Assembly: GCA_965228775.1 (NCBI GenBank)
Contig: OZ245840.1
Span: 4,092,001 to 4,156,000 of the forward strand
Direction of reading: 5' to 3'
Length of the DNA stretch: 64,000 nucleotides
DNA from: JANQMY01 sp965228775
GTDB lineage: Bacteria > Pseudomonadota > Alphaproteobacteria > JANQMY01
A program made the translations under genes and the position numbers. The notes beneath the pieces are model-generated. The model was given only the letters and a program-made list of their open reading frames with translations. It was not told where the DNA came from and searched no databases. Positions within the stretch are counted from its first letter, which is position 1. Each line of letters opens with the position of its first letter. Of the stretch, positions 42,930-51,298 are shown in pieces.

Positions 42930-43358
42930 CTAACCAACTCCCCCCGCCACATGCAGTGACACATACCCCCACATGGCGAGCAGCACGAACCAGCTTGAGA
43001 AGTAGGCCGCGATGCGCCAGCGCAGCACGTTGGCGCCGGTGTGAATGTAAGCGTGCGCCATGCGCAGCAGCACATAGGTCCACGCCATAGCGTGAAATGC
43101 GATGCCGGTAAGGCCCGTGGCAATGCCCGCGAGACACGCAGCGTAAAACAAGACCGGCGTTTCGAACAGGTTCACGAAGTGCCGGGACAGTTTGACGGAA
43201 CCGTCGGGCTCTTTGGGGCCGGAATAGGTTTCGAAATATCCCACCTCCACCTGTGCGGCCCGCACGGACTTTAGGCGCGTGCGGAACAAGGTGACGAGCA
43301 CGGCAAAACTCAGAATGACCATGGCAAACATGGGATAGACCAGTGCTTGTTCGGACAT
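42930..43358 (-). CDS. MAPEG-family membrane protein
   Basis: 142 aa from the ATG at 43358, with AGAAGGAG upstream. Four membrane helices are visible: YPMFAMVILSFAVLVTLF, LFETPVLFYAACLAGIATG, IAFHAMAWTYVLLRMAHAYI and AYFSSWFVLLAMWGYVSL. The RHFVNLFETPVLFY and RMAHAYIHTGANVLRWR blocks are the bacterial MAPEG signature. MAPEG proteins are membrane glutathione transferases or peroxidases, although bacterial members are rarely characterised. The gene is divergent from a TetR regulator with inverted repeats between them, so it is the probable target. Confidence 0.88.
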   Translation of the reverse strand: MSEQALVYPMFAMVILSFAVLVTLFRTRLKSVRAAQVEVGYFETYSGPKEPDGSVKLSRHFVNLFETPVLFYAACLAGIATGLTGIAFHAMAWTYVLLRMAHAYIHTGANVLRWRIAAYFSSWFVLLAMWGYVSLHVAGGVG

Positions 43359-43405
43359 GGGCGGTTCTCCTTCTGCGGTGTCTCGGGCGGGTGTAATAGC
43401 ATCTA

Positions 43406-43433
43406 TTTGATGATCAATCAAACAGTTGTTTGA
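43406..43433. promoter_or_regulatory. overlapping inverted repeats, candidate TetR operator
   Basis: TTTGAT-GATCA-ATCAAA (43406-43422) overlaps TCAAACA-GT-TGTTTGA (43418-43433); both have perfect arms. They lie in the 102-bp gap between the divergent MAPEG and TetR genes, where a TetR dimer would control both. Confidence 0.6.
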
Positions 43434-43460
43434 GTAGTCGAATCGAGCTATGCTCTCCAC

Positions 43461-44147
43461 ATGCCCAAGTCCCAGAAATCTGCGAAAAAAAGACCGAAAT
43501 CGCCAAAGCCGTTCGACTTCAAGGCCGCTTTAACCCGCGTGGCGGAGATGCCGGAGGGGACTTTCGCGCAAATCTTGTTTTCAGCGGAAGTCTTGTTCGC
43601 GGAGCGGGGGTTTTCGGGCGTGGGCATCCGGGACATTGCCGATGATGTGGGCATCAATGTCTCCACGCTGCATTTCCATTGGCGCAGCAAAGCTGTCTTG
43701 TACGAAGCCGTGTGCCGCTATCAAACCGCGATGATTTCGAAGGATCTGACATCGGTGTTCGACGGCCGGCCGGTGACGCCCGAGACATTGGATGAGGCGG
43801 TTCAGTCGATGATCCGCCTACTGACACACCAGACCAGCATCGCCCCCATGGTGCTGCAAAGCGTGACCGATCAAGAATTCCCCGAATTGGCGGGACTGAA
43901 GAAGTTCGACACGGCGCTGTTCGAAAATCTTGCCAAGCGCCTGGGGGGTGTCGCGGGTAAGGGCAGTGTCGCGCGCGAGTTTCCGGACCTTACCTTCCTT
44001 ACTCTCTACTACGCACTGGTTCTGTTGTTCGCCAATGGCGCGCCGCAACAGGCGCTATTGGGCGGTTCGCTCTTCGATAACGGCAAACTTCAGGCCCGTA
44101 TCGGCAAGTTCGCAAGCCGCTTGGTGGAACAAGTGACCTGCGACTAA
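43461..44147 (+). CDS. TetR-family transcriptional regulator
   Basis: 228 aa. Residues 1-20 are Lys/Pro-rich. The HTH is in residues 25-75, with ILFSAEVLFAERGFSGVGIR and DIADDVGINVSTLHFHWRSK as the recognition helix. The C-terminal ligand and dimer domain is helical. It is divergently arranged with the MAPEG gene across candidate operators at 43406-43433, so it probably represses that gene and itself. The stop is 16 bp from the converging crotonase gene. The ligand is unknown. Confidence 0.92.
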   Translation: MPKSQKSAKKRPKSPKPFDFKAALTRVAEMPEGTFAQILFSAEVLFAERGFSGVGIRDIADDVGINVSTLHFHWRSKAVLYEAVCRYQTAMISKDLTSVFDGRPVTPETLDEAVQSMIRLLTHQTSIAPMVLQSVTDQEFPELAGLKKFDTALFENLAKRLGGVAGKGSVAREFPDLTFLTLYYALVLLFANGAPQQALLGGSLFDNGKLQARIGKFASRLVEQVTCD

Positions 44148-44163
44148 ACATGCCGCAGCTCGT

Positions 44164-44997
44164 TTAGTCTCTTTCGCCGCCGAACCGTGGCGCCCGTTTC
44201 TCCATAAAGGCGGTTGCGCCCTCTTTCATGTTTCTCGGTAACAAGACGGCTTGGTGTGAGACTTCCACGTCTAACTGTTCGCTAAGTGTGTTGACCGGAG
44301 CGGCATCAATCGCCTGCCGGATGCGGGTCGATGTGCTTGGAGACGAATTTTTGAGAATTTCGGCGGTGCGGCCAACTTCGCCGTCTAGCTGATCGTCATC
44401 GACCGCGCGCCAAATCAAACCCCAGTTTTCGGCCTGGTCCGCGGTAATGCGGTCGCCCAGCAGTGACAGGCCCAGTGCCCGGGCCCGCCCAGCGCGCATG
44501 GGGGCGTGCCATGTGAGGCCCAGATCCGGCACGATCCCAAGGCGGGGACCGAATGTGGCGACAAAGAACGCAGAGCGCGCCGCAATCGTAATGTCGCATG
44601 TGAGCGCAAGTCCGAAGCCGCCTCCTGCGGCGGCGCCATTGATGCGCGCGATGGTCGGAACGGGGCAATCGGCCAATGCACGGATGGCCGGATTGAAGAT
44701 GTCTTCCATGGAGGCGGTTGGGCGTGGGGCTTTTTGGCGTTGCCCGTCTTTCGGCGCGCGTGACGATTGGGAAAGATCGGCGCCTGCGCAAAACCCACGG
44801 CCCGCGCCCGTTAGGACGACTACGCGCACGTTTTTGTCGTCGACGACGCGCTCGATCCCCGCATGCAGGCCCCGCATCAAACCATTATTCATGGCGTTCA
44901 ACGTCTTTGGCCGATTGAGGGTGATTGTGGCGACGCCGTCTTCAAGCGAATAGAGAACGGGGTCTTCTTCCGTGATGTGAGGCGTGTCGTCGGTCAT
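44164..44997 (-). CDS. enoyl-CoA hydratase/isomerase family protein
   Basis: 277 aa, a typical crotonase. The acyl-CoA and oxyanion segments are VVLTGAGRGFCAGADLSQ and INGAAAGGGFGLALTCDIT, and LGIVPDLGLTWHAP lies at the position of the catalytic acid loop, with Asp rather than the usual Glu. A disordered insert (SSRAPKDGQRQKAPRPTAS) follows the first oxyanion loop. Possible reactions include hydration, isomerisation or ring cleavage of acyl-CoA. A second crotonase is at 46485. Cytosolic. No other fatty-acid-oxidation genes are in the immediate cluster. Confidence 0.92.
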   Translation of the reverse strand: MTDDTPHITEEDPVLYSLEDGVATITLNRPKTLNAMNNGLMRGLHAGIERVVDDKNVRVVVLTGAGRGFCAGADLSQSSRAPKDGQRQKAPRPTASMEDIFNPAIRALADCPVPTIARINGAAAGGGFGLALTCDITIAARSAFFVATFGPRLGIVPDLGLTWHAPMRAGRARALGLSLLGDRITADQAENWGLIWRAVDDDQLDGEVGRTAEILKNSSPSTSTRIRQAIDAAPVNTLSEQLDVEVSHQAVLLPRNMKEGATAFMEKRAPRFGGERD

Positions 44998-45166
44998 GGC
45001 GGCAAGGTCTCCCTTTCAAATAATGAGTTTCTTGATGAATTTTTTGGGGCCGGCCGCTTCGGTCTACGCGATGAAAAGAGGGGCATGCAATCCCTTCTTG
45101 CCGACCGTCAAAAGCTCGCATGGCGATCAAATATAGGTTAAGCTTATAGTATGACTGCTTTACCTC
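44998..45166. other. leader region of the crotonase gene
   Basis: Part of the 371-bp gene-free stretch 44998-45368 between divergent genes. Nothing recognisable is seen before the hairpin repeat at 45167; promoter elements for the minus-strand crotonase should be here. Confidence 0.4.
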
Positions 45167-45229
45167 CCCGCTCCCCCTCCCAACCACCCGGATACGGTAC
45201 CCTAGCGGGTGGTTGGGAGGGGGAGCGGG
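45167..45229. repeat. long-arm hairpin repeat, copy D, with perfect 23-bp arms
   Basis: Left arm 45167-45189 (CCCGCTCCCCCTCCC then AACCACCC) and right arm 45207-45229 are exact complements around a 17-nt loop that contains GGATACGGTACCC. This appears to be the simplest, uninterrupted form of the family. No T-run follows. It is located between divergent genes. Confidence 0.92.
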
Positions 45230-45368
45230 AAGGCCAAGGAGAACAAAAAGTTGGATCAACCCCATGCGCCCATGGTTCACGCCCATAGATCGGCGTTGGT
45301 GAAGGGGTGACGAAGTGGTCCGGTCGGCGTAAAACGCGTCCCCATTGGGGACAGTTGGAGGAAAGAAA

Positions 45369-46319
45369 ATGGCTCGGGTGTTGGTTTACGGTGTTGGGGC
45401 AATTGTGGCGTTGCTCGCCATCGCCTTTTTGATGTTGCGCAATCCTTCTTTGCCGCGCGAAGAGGTGATCGCGAAATACAGCAGCGAGGCGTCCCAGTTC
45501 ATCCAGGTGGATGGCGGCGCTACCGCCCATGTGCGGGATGAGGGCAATCCGGACGGACCGGTTCTGGTGCTGGTGCACGGGTCCAATGCGTCCCTGCATA
45601 CGTGGGAGCCGTGGGTTGCGGAATTGGGCGACACGTTTCGCATCATCAGTTTGGATTTGCCGGCGCATGGCCTGACGGGGGCGGTGGCGGGGACGCCCTA
45701 TGACAGCTATGACATCGACGCCATGGCCGATTTTGTGGATGCGGTGGTGCGCGAGATGGGGGTGGACCGCTTTGCCTTGGCGGGCAACAGCATGGGGGGA
45801 CGCACGTCCTGGATCTATGCATTGTCCCATCAGGAAAAACTTACCCACCTCATTCTGGTAGACGCATCCGGGTTTCCGCGTACGGACGATGATCAAGGCT
45901 CATACGTGTTTCGATTGCTCGGCATGCCGGTCGTGGGGCAGATACTGACGCAGATCACGCCGCGATCTTTGTTTGAAGATGGCCTGAAAGCAGCGTTTAC
46001 GGATGATTCCTATGTGACCGACGAGATGGTCGATCTTTATCGGGACCTATCGCTCATGGAAGGCACGCGCGAAGCGAATTTGATCCGTTACAGCACTTAT
46101 GGTGACGATGACCGTTACAAGCGCCTCGGCGAAATCAAGGTGCCGACCCTCATCATGTGGGGGCAGGACGACGAACTGGTTCCTGTGGAAGATGCCTGGC
46201 AGTTCGACAGTGCCATTCCGAATTCGACCGTGACGATTTACATGGGCGTGGGGCACATTCCCATGGAAGAGCATGTGGCAGAGAGCGCTGCCGATGTGCG
46301 TGAGTTTGTGGAGAGGTGA
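45369..46319 (+). CDS. membrane-anchored alpha/beta hydrolase
   Basis: 316 aa from the ATG at 45369 (GAGGAAAG ribosome-binding site). Residues 4-24 form a signal anchor (VLVYGVGAIVALLAIAFLML). The hydrolase fold follows: oxyanion region LVHGSNASLHTWEPWV, nucleophile Ser141 in AGNSMGGRTS, acid in the Asp267/Asp268 pair of WGQDDELVP and base His296 in GVGHIPMEEH. This is the plan of epoxide-hydrolase/MhpC-like C-C or ester hydrolases. The anchor suggests action at the periplasmic face. The substrate is unknown. Confidence 0.9.
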   Translation: MARVLVYGVGAIVALLAIAFLMLRNPSLPREEVIAKYSSEASQFIQVDGGATAHVRDEGNPDGPVLVLVHGSNASLHTWEPWVAELGDTFRIISLDLPAHGLTGAVAGTPYDSYDIDAMADFVDAVVREMGVDRFALAGNSMGGRTSWIYALSHQEKLTHLILVDASGFPRTDDDQGSYVFRLLGMPVVGQILTQITPRSLFEDGLKAAFTDDSYVTDEMVDLYRDLSLMEGTREANLIRYSTYGDDDRYKRLGEIKVPTLIMWGQDDELVPVEDAWQFDSAIPNSTVTIYMGVGHIPMEEHVAESAADVREFVER

Positions 46320-46341
46320 GTTTTAGTTGAATGAGTGACCT

Positions 46342-46461
46342 GGCCACCCGCTCCCCCTCCCAGCCACCCGATAAGGGTACCCTAGGGGTGGATGGGATGG
46401 GGGCGTGGGATGGCTCAGCACCAGCCAAAAAAGTGTGGTTGGGACGGGGGAGTGGGCAGGC
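46342..46461. repeat. long-arm hairpin repeat, copy E, with a duplicated right arm
   Basis: Left arm GGCCACCCGCTCCCCCTCCC and AGCCACCC (46342-46369). A first, imperfect right arm GGGTGGATGGGATGGGGGCGT lies at about 46386-46412. A second right-arm-like GTGGTTGGGACGGGGGAGTG and GGCAGGCC follows at 46434-46461. It is located between convergent genes. Confidence 0.8.
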
Positions 46462-46484
46462 CGGGCATAACGCAAAGAAAAAAA

Positions 46485-47315
46485 TCAATCTTTGTAATTC
46501 GCGGCGCGTTTTTCGAGCTGCGACATGACCGCTTCGACCTGGTTTGGGCTGCCGATGAGCTTGTCTTGCTCAAGCGATTCCGACAGCAGCCCCGACGCGG
46601 CATCGGTGTAAACCGCCTGGTTGAAGATCCGCTTATTGGCGCGGATGGCATCAGGGTTCTTACCGGCGATTTCCCGGGCCGTCGCAAGCGCCGCCGCATG
46701 GGGGTCGTCACATTTGCGGGTGATAAGCCCGTGCTCAAGCGCCTCGTCGGTTTCGAAGATGCGGCCGGTATAACTCAGTTCACGGACGATATCTTCGCGG
46801 GCCAGATGACGCATCAATTGCGTACCCGCCATGTCCGGCACCAATCCCCATTTGATTTCCATCACGCAGAACCGCGTGTCCGGCGCCGCATAGCGCATAT
46901 CCGCGCCGAGACAAAGCTGAAAGCCGCCGCCGAAAGCAACCCCGTGTACCGCCGCGATCACCGGAACCGGTATCTCGCGCCAGACCCACACCGCATACTG
47001 AGGATCATTGGTGATGCCGCGCGTGCGCCGCTCAAGCCGTCCAAGATTGTCATCCTTATTGTCGTTGTCGGCTTTAGATCCGCCATCGGCCATCTTGCCG
47101 AAATTTGCCATATCCAGACCGGCACAGAAGGCGCGGCCTTCGCCCGACAAAACCACTGCCCGAACGTTTCTATCTTCCTTGAGCTGCTCGCCGGTCGTGA
47201 CCAGCGCCTCGAACATGGCCGGATCCAGCGCATTCATCTTGTCGCCGCGCACCAGGCGTACATCCGCGACACCGTCTTCGATGGTTACGCGTACGCGTTC
47301 TTCATTGATGGTCAT
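46485..47315 (-). CDS. enoyl-CoA hydratase/isomerase (crotonase) family protein
   Basis: 276 aa from the ATG at 47315 with GGAAAC upstream; a longer reading adds six residues. Crotonase motifs: VVLSGEGRAFCAGLDMANF, AAVHGVAFGGGFQLCLGADM and IKWGLVPDMAGTQLM. The loop between them (residues 78-105, KADNDNKDDNLGRLERR) is longer and more charged than usual. Asp occupies the position of one catalytic Glu. This form is often annotated as a crotonase of unknown substrate. Cytosolic; no pathway neighbours identify the acyl-CoA. Confidence 0.92.
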   Translation of the reverse strand: MTINEERVRVTIEDGVADVRLVRGDKMNALDPAMFEALVTTGEQLKEDRNVRAVVLSGEGRAFCAGLDMANFGKMADGGSKADNDNKDDNLGRLERRTRGITNDPQYAVWVWREIPVPVIAAVHGVAFGGGFQLCLGADMRYAAPDTRFCVMEIKWGLVPDMAGTQLMRHLAREDIVRELSYTGRIFETDEALEHGLITRKCDDPHAAALATAREIAGKNPDAIRANKRIFNQAVYTDAASGLLSESLEQDKLIGSPNQVEAVMSQLEKRAANYKD

Positions 47316-47460
47316 TTCCGTTTCCTTCTCCAATCGCGATTGGCCAATGTCTTAGGAAAAGGTTATGCCCCGGCCTTGGTGGACTGGCAAGCAGATGCGC
47401 GGCCGTTGCTATCACACTTGCGATTTACGCAACGGATTCCGGTTTGCGTGTCTTTTGCAC

Positions 47461-48105
47461 TTAGAAAAACCAGCCGCCGCGCTCCAGGCTTTTCCGGCAC
47501 CCGCGGAGCTGCCGCGCATAAGTGGTGGTCTGCCGTTGCACCCGCCGCGCTGCGTTCATCACGTGGGGCTTTTTTCGGTAGGAGCGCTTTTTGTATCCGC
47601 CAACACCCTCGTGATAGGCGAGATAATGTGAATAGGCGTCTGATTTGGAAAGGCCAAGCTGCCGCGAACTTCGGTGGATATACCAGCCGACAAAATCGAC
47701 TGCATCCCGGAAGTCATCCCGATCAGCGCCGTGACGTCCCGTCGACTTTTGATATTGCTTCCAGGTGCCGTCCACGGCTTGAGCATAGCCATAGGCGCTG
47801 GACGGGCGGCCAAGGGGAACGAAGAGAAACCAGTCCCGCTTCGGCCGCGCATTATTGTCGAAGCTGCTTTCAATGCGCAGGATCGACAATTTTAAAGGCA
47901 TGGAGACGCCCCAGCGTTTTTCAGATTTCTTCGCCGCTTTGTACCAATGACGCTTTTCGTCGAAGATTTCGCAGATATTGCCTGGCTTGTCCGGCGGTGT
48001 GGCACAAGCCGCGACCAACAGAGAACACAGAACCAGAATTTGACCGAGGCCCCACACGCCCCGGAGGTGAGGGTTTCTCAACCCTGCATACGCTTTACCC
48101 AACAC
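47461..48105 (-). CDS. SLT-type lytic transglycosylase lipoprotein
   Basis: 214 aa. The N-terminus has basic residues and a lipobox LLVAAC, so it is lipidated and acts on the periplasmic murein layer. The catalytic region is LKLSILRIESSFDNNARP, with Glu in RIESSF as the general acid, followed by SAYGYAQAVDGTWKQYQKST (the GYAQ motif) and AYHEGVGGYKK. This matches the EmtA/MltE-like goose-lysozyme-type fold. It cleaves peptidoglycan glycan strands to anhydromuropeptides. The C-terminus is Arg-rich. It lies head to tail with the SNase-like lipoprotein gene. Confidence 0.9.
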   Translation of the reverse strand: MLGKAYAGLRNPHLRGVWGLGQILVLCSLLVAACATPPDKPGNICEIFDEKRHWYKAAKKSEKRWGVSMPLKLSILRIESSFDNNARPKRDWFLFVPLGRPSSAYGYAQAVDGTWKQYQKSTGRHGADRDDFRDAVDFVGWYIHRSSRQLGLSKSDAYSHYLAYHEGVGGYKKRSYRKKPHVMNAARRVQRQTTTYARQLRGCRKSLERGGWFF

Positions 48106-48189
48106 AATACACCACTCCCACAGCCGCCAGGTGTTACAGGTCCCTGGTGGTTTACACGAAAGGTAGTAAAAGCAACGGAAACGGCAAAA

Positions 48190-48585
48190 CTATGGCAGAG
48201 ACGCCTGGCGGGGCGCGCACCAGTCATGTTCTTCGCCACGCCACTCCGCGACCAGGCCAAGTTCCAGCATTTTGGCCGCGACGGACTGGCCATCTTCCGT
48301 ATAGAGCCGAACGAAGTAGGCGCCAGGGTCGGCGGTCTTGCCCGTCGGTTCCAGCGTTACACCGGCCTTTACAAAATCGTGCAGATGGCGGTAGGCGGTG
48401 GTCCCCAGCACCATTTCTTGTTCGCAAGAGGCCAGGCTGTTCATGTCCGGTGCTTGAACGCCGTCCAGCTGGAGCAGTTGACCGTCCAGCTCAAGGCTAT
48501 CCCCGTCAAGGACTTGAATGGTCGACGATCCGCCGTCACAGGCCGCAAGCAAGAATACAAGCGCGGTTGTCAGGACGTACCGCAT
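48190..48585 (-). CDS. degenerate staphylococcal-nuclease-like lipoprotein
   Basis: 131 aa. A short signal ends in the lipobox FLLAAC (Cys16), so it is envelope-anchored. The domain begins STIQVLDGDSLELDGQLLQLDGVQAPD, corresponding to the SNase DGDT...R...VDTPE core. The Asp of DGD is kept, but the catalytic Arg is Gln (LLQLDG), the metal Asp is Gln and the general base Glu is Asp (VQAPD). It is therefore probably not an active nuclease. The remainder has RHLHDFVKAGVTLEPTGK and ends with an EHDWCAPRQ segment. It is 84 bp upstream of the transglycosylase gene. Confidence 0.78.
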   Translation of the reverse strand: MRYVLTTALVFLLAACDGGSSTIQVLDGDSLELDGQLLQLDGVQAPDMNSLASCEQEMVLGTTAYRHLHDFVKAGVTLEPTGKTADPGAYFVRLYTEDGQSVAAKMLELGLVAEWRGEEHDWCAPRQASLP

Positions 48586-48783
48586 TTCCCCTCTTTGACC
48601 CGTCTACCAAGAAAAACGGGCCGCTCCCCGTCCAAGGGAAGCGTACACCAAATGGGGCCATGCGCGCCACTGTACGTTTCTCTGATGACAGCCGGTGTCA
48701 TCAATCTGCAAAAGGTATGCTTGTCCGCCTGGCGGGCCGCTCTTAAAGTGCCGCGCTGGAGTTCACACAAACGAAATCTTGAA

Positions 48784-49962
48784 ATGAACAACACTGACGC
48801 TCCCTACAAAGTCTACGGCCTTGATTTGTCCTATTTCACCGGCAAGCTGGAAGCCTATTTGAGATACAAGGAAATCCCGTATCAGCGGATCGAACTGTCA
48901 TCCAAAATTTTTCGTGACACGGTTCTCGAAAATACGGGTCTGATGAAGATGCCGGCGGTTGAAACGCCGGATGGTGTGTGGCTGACCGACACCACACCAA
49001 TGATCGATTGGTTTGAAGAAAGATATCCGCAGAACCCGGTTTTGCCTGAAGATCCGTATGCGGCCTTCTTTTGCCGATTGATCGAGGATTATGCCGATGA
49101 GTGGATGTGGCGGCCGGCCCTTCATTATCGGTGGAGCTATCAGAAAGACGCGCGGCTGATGGGCCGCCGGATCGCCGAAGAGATGCTCCACGATGTGCCG
49201 GGGCCGGTTTGGATAAAGACTTGGACAATCACGCGCCGGCAAATCAAAGAGTATGTTCAAGGAGATGGTGTGACTGCTGCCACCCGTGATCATGTGGAGC
49301 AAATCTATCTCAAAACCCTTGATACGATGCAGCGGCAATTGTTGGTAACGCCTTTCCTTCTCGGTGGCCGGCCTTGTCTGGCGGATTTCGGATTCTTCGC
49401 CTCCATGTTTCGGCACTTTGGTATCGATCCGACACCGGCCAGGATCATGAGAGACCGGGCGCCGGCCGTTTATGAATGGACGGGGCGGTTGTGGAACGCG
49501 AAGGCCAGTCAGATCGAGGGCTCATTCGAACCGGAGACAGGTATTCCACCGGCATGGGTTGCGTTTCTTAAGGAAATCGCCAATGCCTATCTGCCTTACT
49601 TGAACGGCAATGCTATTGCGTGGAGTGAGGGGAAGAGGCATTTCGATATAACCTTGGAAGGTGTGCCGTACCGGAAACTGCCCGTTTCCCAATACAGGGT
49701 TTGGTGCTTGGAGAGATTGCGCGAACATTTCGTGGCATTGCCGGAAGACGTTGCGGCAAAAGTCCGCCAAACCATGGAAACTCACAAACTTTGGGCGCCA
49801 TTCACGGAAGTCGATGGCGTTGCGTCCAACTACGATCCGGACCGAAAGCTGCCCTTGGGAACCCGCCTGTCTGACGGGGCAGATAAGGTTCGGCAAAGTG
49901 CGTCTAGAGGGGGCAGTATCTGGGGGCGGCCTGCTACGCAACCGCCTTCAAATGCAAAATAG
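48784..49962 (+). CDS. glutathione S-transferase-like protein with extended C-terminus
   Basis: 392 aa from the ATG at 48784; the frame is open far upstream, but that part is antisense to other genes. Residues 1-80 are a GST N-domain (YKVYGLDLSYFTGKLEAYLR and MKMPAVETPDGVWLTDTTPM). Residues 90-240 form the helical C-domain with FLLGGRPCLADFGFFASMFRH. An unusual extra 150 residues follow, with AWVAFLKEIANAYLPYLNGN and a predicted helical stretch near WCLERLREHFVALP. The same extended architecture is known from uncharacterised alphaproteobacterial GST-like proteins. A detoxification role is only a family inference. Confidence 0.85.
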   Translation: MNNTDAPYKVYGLDLSYFTGKLEAYLRYKEIPYQRIELSSKIFRDTVLENTGLMKMPAVETPDGVWLTDTTPMIDWFEERYPQNPVLPEDPYAAFFCRLIEDYADEWMWRPALHYRWSYQKDARLMGRRIAEEMLHDVPGPVWIKTWTITRRQIKEYVQGDGVTAATRDHVEQIYLKTLDTMQRQLLVTPFLLGGRPCLADFGFFASMFRHFGIDPTPARIMRDRAPAVYEWTGRLWNAKASQIEGSFEPETGIPPAWVAFLKEIANAYLPYLNGNAIAWSEGKRHFDITLEGVPYRKLPVSQYRVWCLERLREHFVALPEDVAAKVRQTMETHKLWAPFTEVDGVASNYDPDRKLPLGTRLSDGADKVRQSASRGGSIWGRPATQPPSNAK

Positions 49963-50065
49963 GCAATCCCAAAAGGGGGCTCTGGCAAAAGCGAAGTGAT
50001 CTGATAAAACAACGGGAGACATTTGCAGGGAAACACAGTTACATCAACGGACAAGGATTGAGAAA

Positions 50066-51109
50066 ATGAAGCTCGGATTGTTGGCAGGCTATTCGCCGGC
50101 GGAAATGAAAGTGCCGATGGACAAGGTGCTGGAGGCGGAACGACTCGGGTTTGAGTCCGTTTGGACGGCGGAGGCTTACGGTTCGGACGCCGTAACGCCG
50201 GCGGCTTGGATGCTGGCACAAACCTCGAAAATCAAGGTGGGCACGGCCATTATGCAGATGCCCGCGCGCACGCCCAGTTGCACCGCCATGACGGCGATGA
50301 CCTTACAGGCAATGTCTGGTGGACGGTTTCTGATCGGACTTGGTCCCTCCGGACCGCAAGTGGCCGAGGGTTGGTACGGTCAAGCCTATGGCAAGTCCGT
50401 CAAACGGACAAAAGAATACATCGCCATCATCCGGCAGATACTCGAACGGAAAGACCGGCTGACATTCAACGGCGAATATTACCAGATTCCGTTTACAGGC
50501 GAGGGATCGACCGGACTTGGCAAACCGCTGAAGAGTATTTTGCATGGGGATCCGGAAACACCGATCTATACCGCTGCGATCACGCCCGCAGGCTTGCGGT
50601 GCGCCGCCGAAGTCGCGGACGGTGTGTTCCCGATATGGATGAACCCGGAAAAATATGATCTGTTTAAGGAAGATCTAGATACTGGCTTTGGCCGGGCAAG
50701 TGGCGGCAAAGGCTTGAAGGATTTTGATGTTGCCCCATTTGTCACCCTGGTAATGGGGGACGACATTGAGCAATGCCGTATGCCGGTGAAACACATGATG
50801 GCGCTATACATTGGTGGCATGGGTGCACGTGAAAAGAACTTCTACAATGATTATGCAAAGCGTCTTGGATTTGAAGAAGCTGCAGTTAAAATTCAGGATT
50901 TTTACCTAAGTGGCGATAAGGCCAAGGCTGCCGATACCGTGCCGAATGAGCTGGTAGATGAGTGTGCTCTTGTTGGGCCGGCCGATAGGATTCGGGATCG
51001 TCTTCAAGCCTGGAAGGAAGCAGGCAAGAAAGGCGAAGTGGGGTCCATGCTGCTTTCCTCTAATGCCTCTAACGAAGCGCTCCAGCTCGTCGCGGAAGAG
51101 ATGCTTTGA
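50066..51109 (+). CDS. LLM-class flavin/F420-dependent oxidoreductase
   Basis: 347 aa, a TIM-barrel of the luciferase-like family. The N-terminus MKLGLLAGYSPAEMKVPMD, then ESVWTAEAYGSDAVTPAAWM and TAIMQMPARTPSCTAMTAMTL are the typical F420-dependent subgroup (cis-peptide and cofactor region). GRFLIGLGPSGPQVAEGWYG and the C-terminal LVGPADRIRDRLQAWKEAGK complete the pattern. F420 rather than FMN is favoured by sequence type. The organism would then need F420, for which no synthesis gene is in the window. The substrate is unknown; similar proteins in actinobacteria and marine proteobacteria reduce imines or ketones. A terminator follows. Confidence 0.88.
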   Translation: MKLGLLAGYSPAEMKVPMDKVLEAERLGFESVWTAEAYGSDAVTPAAWMLAQTSKIKVGTAIMQMPARTPSCTAMTAMTLQAMSGGRFLIGLGPSGPQVAEGWYGQAYGKSVKRTKEYIAIIRQILERKDRLTFNGEYYQIPFTGEGSTGLGKPLKSILHGDPETPIYTAAITPAGLRCAAEVADGVFPIWMNPEKYDLFKEDLDTGFGRASGGKGLKDFDVAPFVTLVMGDDIEQCRMPVKHMMALYIGGMGAREKNFYNDYAKRLGFEEAAVKIQDFYLSGDKAKAADTVPNELVDECALVGPADRIRDRLQAWKEAGKKGEVGSMLLSSNASNEALQLVAEEML

Positions 51110-51139
51110 TACTCGGGGTAACGCTTTGATAACCATGTT

Positions 51140-51180
51140 GAGGGGCGCTCCTTTCTGTTTGGGGCGCCCCTCTTTGTTTT
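51140..51180 (+). terminator. Rho-independent terminator after the LLM gene
   Basis: GAGGGGCGC (51140-51148) pairs fully with GCGCCCCTC (51164-51172), followed by TTTGTTTT. The loop is 15 nt. Confidence 0.88.
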
Positions 51181-51298
51181 AAGGCTGTCTTTGGGCAGAA
51201 AATCTTACCAAGGAATTTATACGCCCGCTCCAATGCGCGGTGCCTTAAGGAAAAGCAACGAAAAGGTGCATTAACCCCATTACGCTATAACAGCGGCC

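Noticed and set aside
45167..45229. 23-bp hairpin considered as a bidirectional terminator
   Set aside because: It lies between divergent genes and has no T-runs on either side.
46392..48746. 784-codon plus-strand open frame
   Set aside because: It crosses a repeat and runs antisense to the crotonase, transglycosylase and SNase-like genes; no family features and low-complexity Arg-rich sequence.
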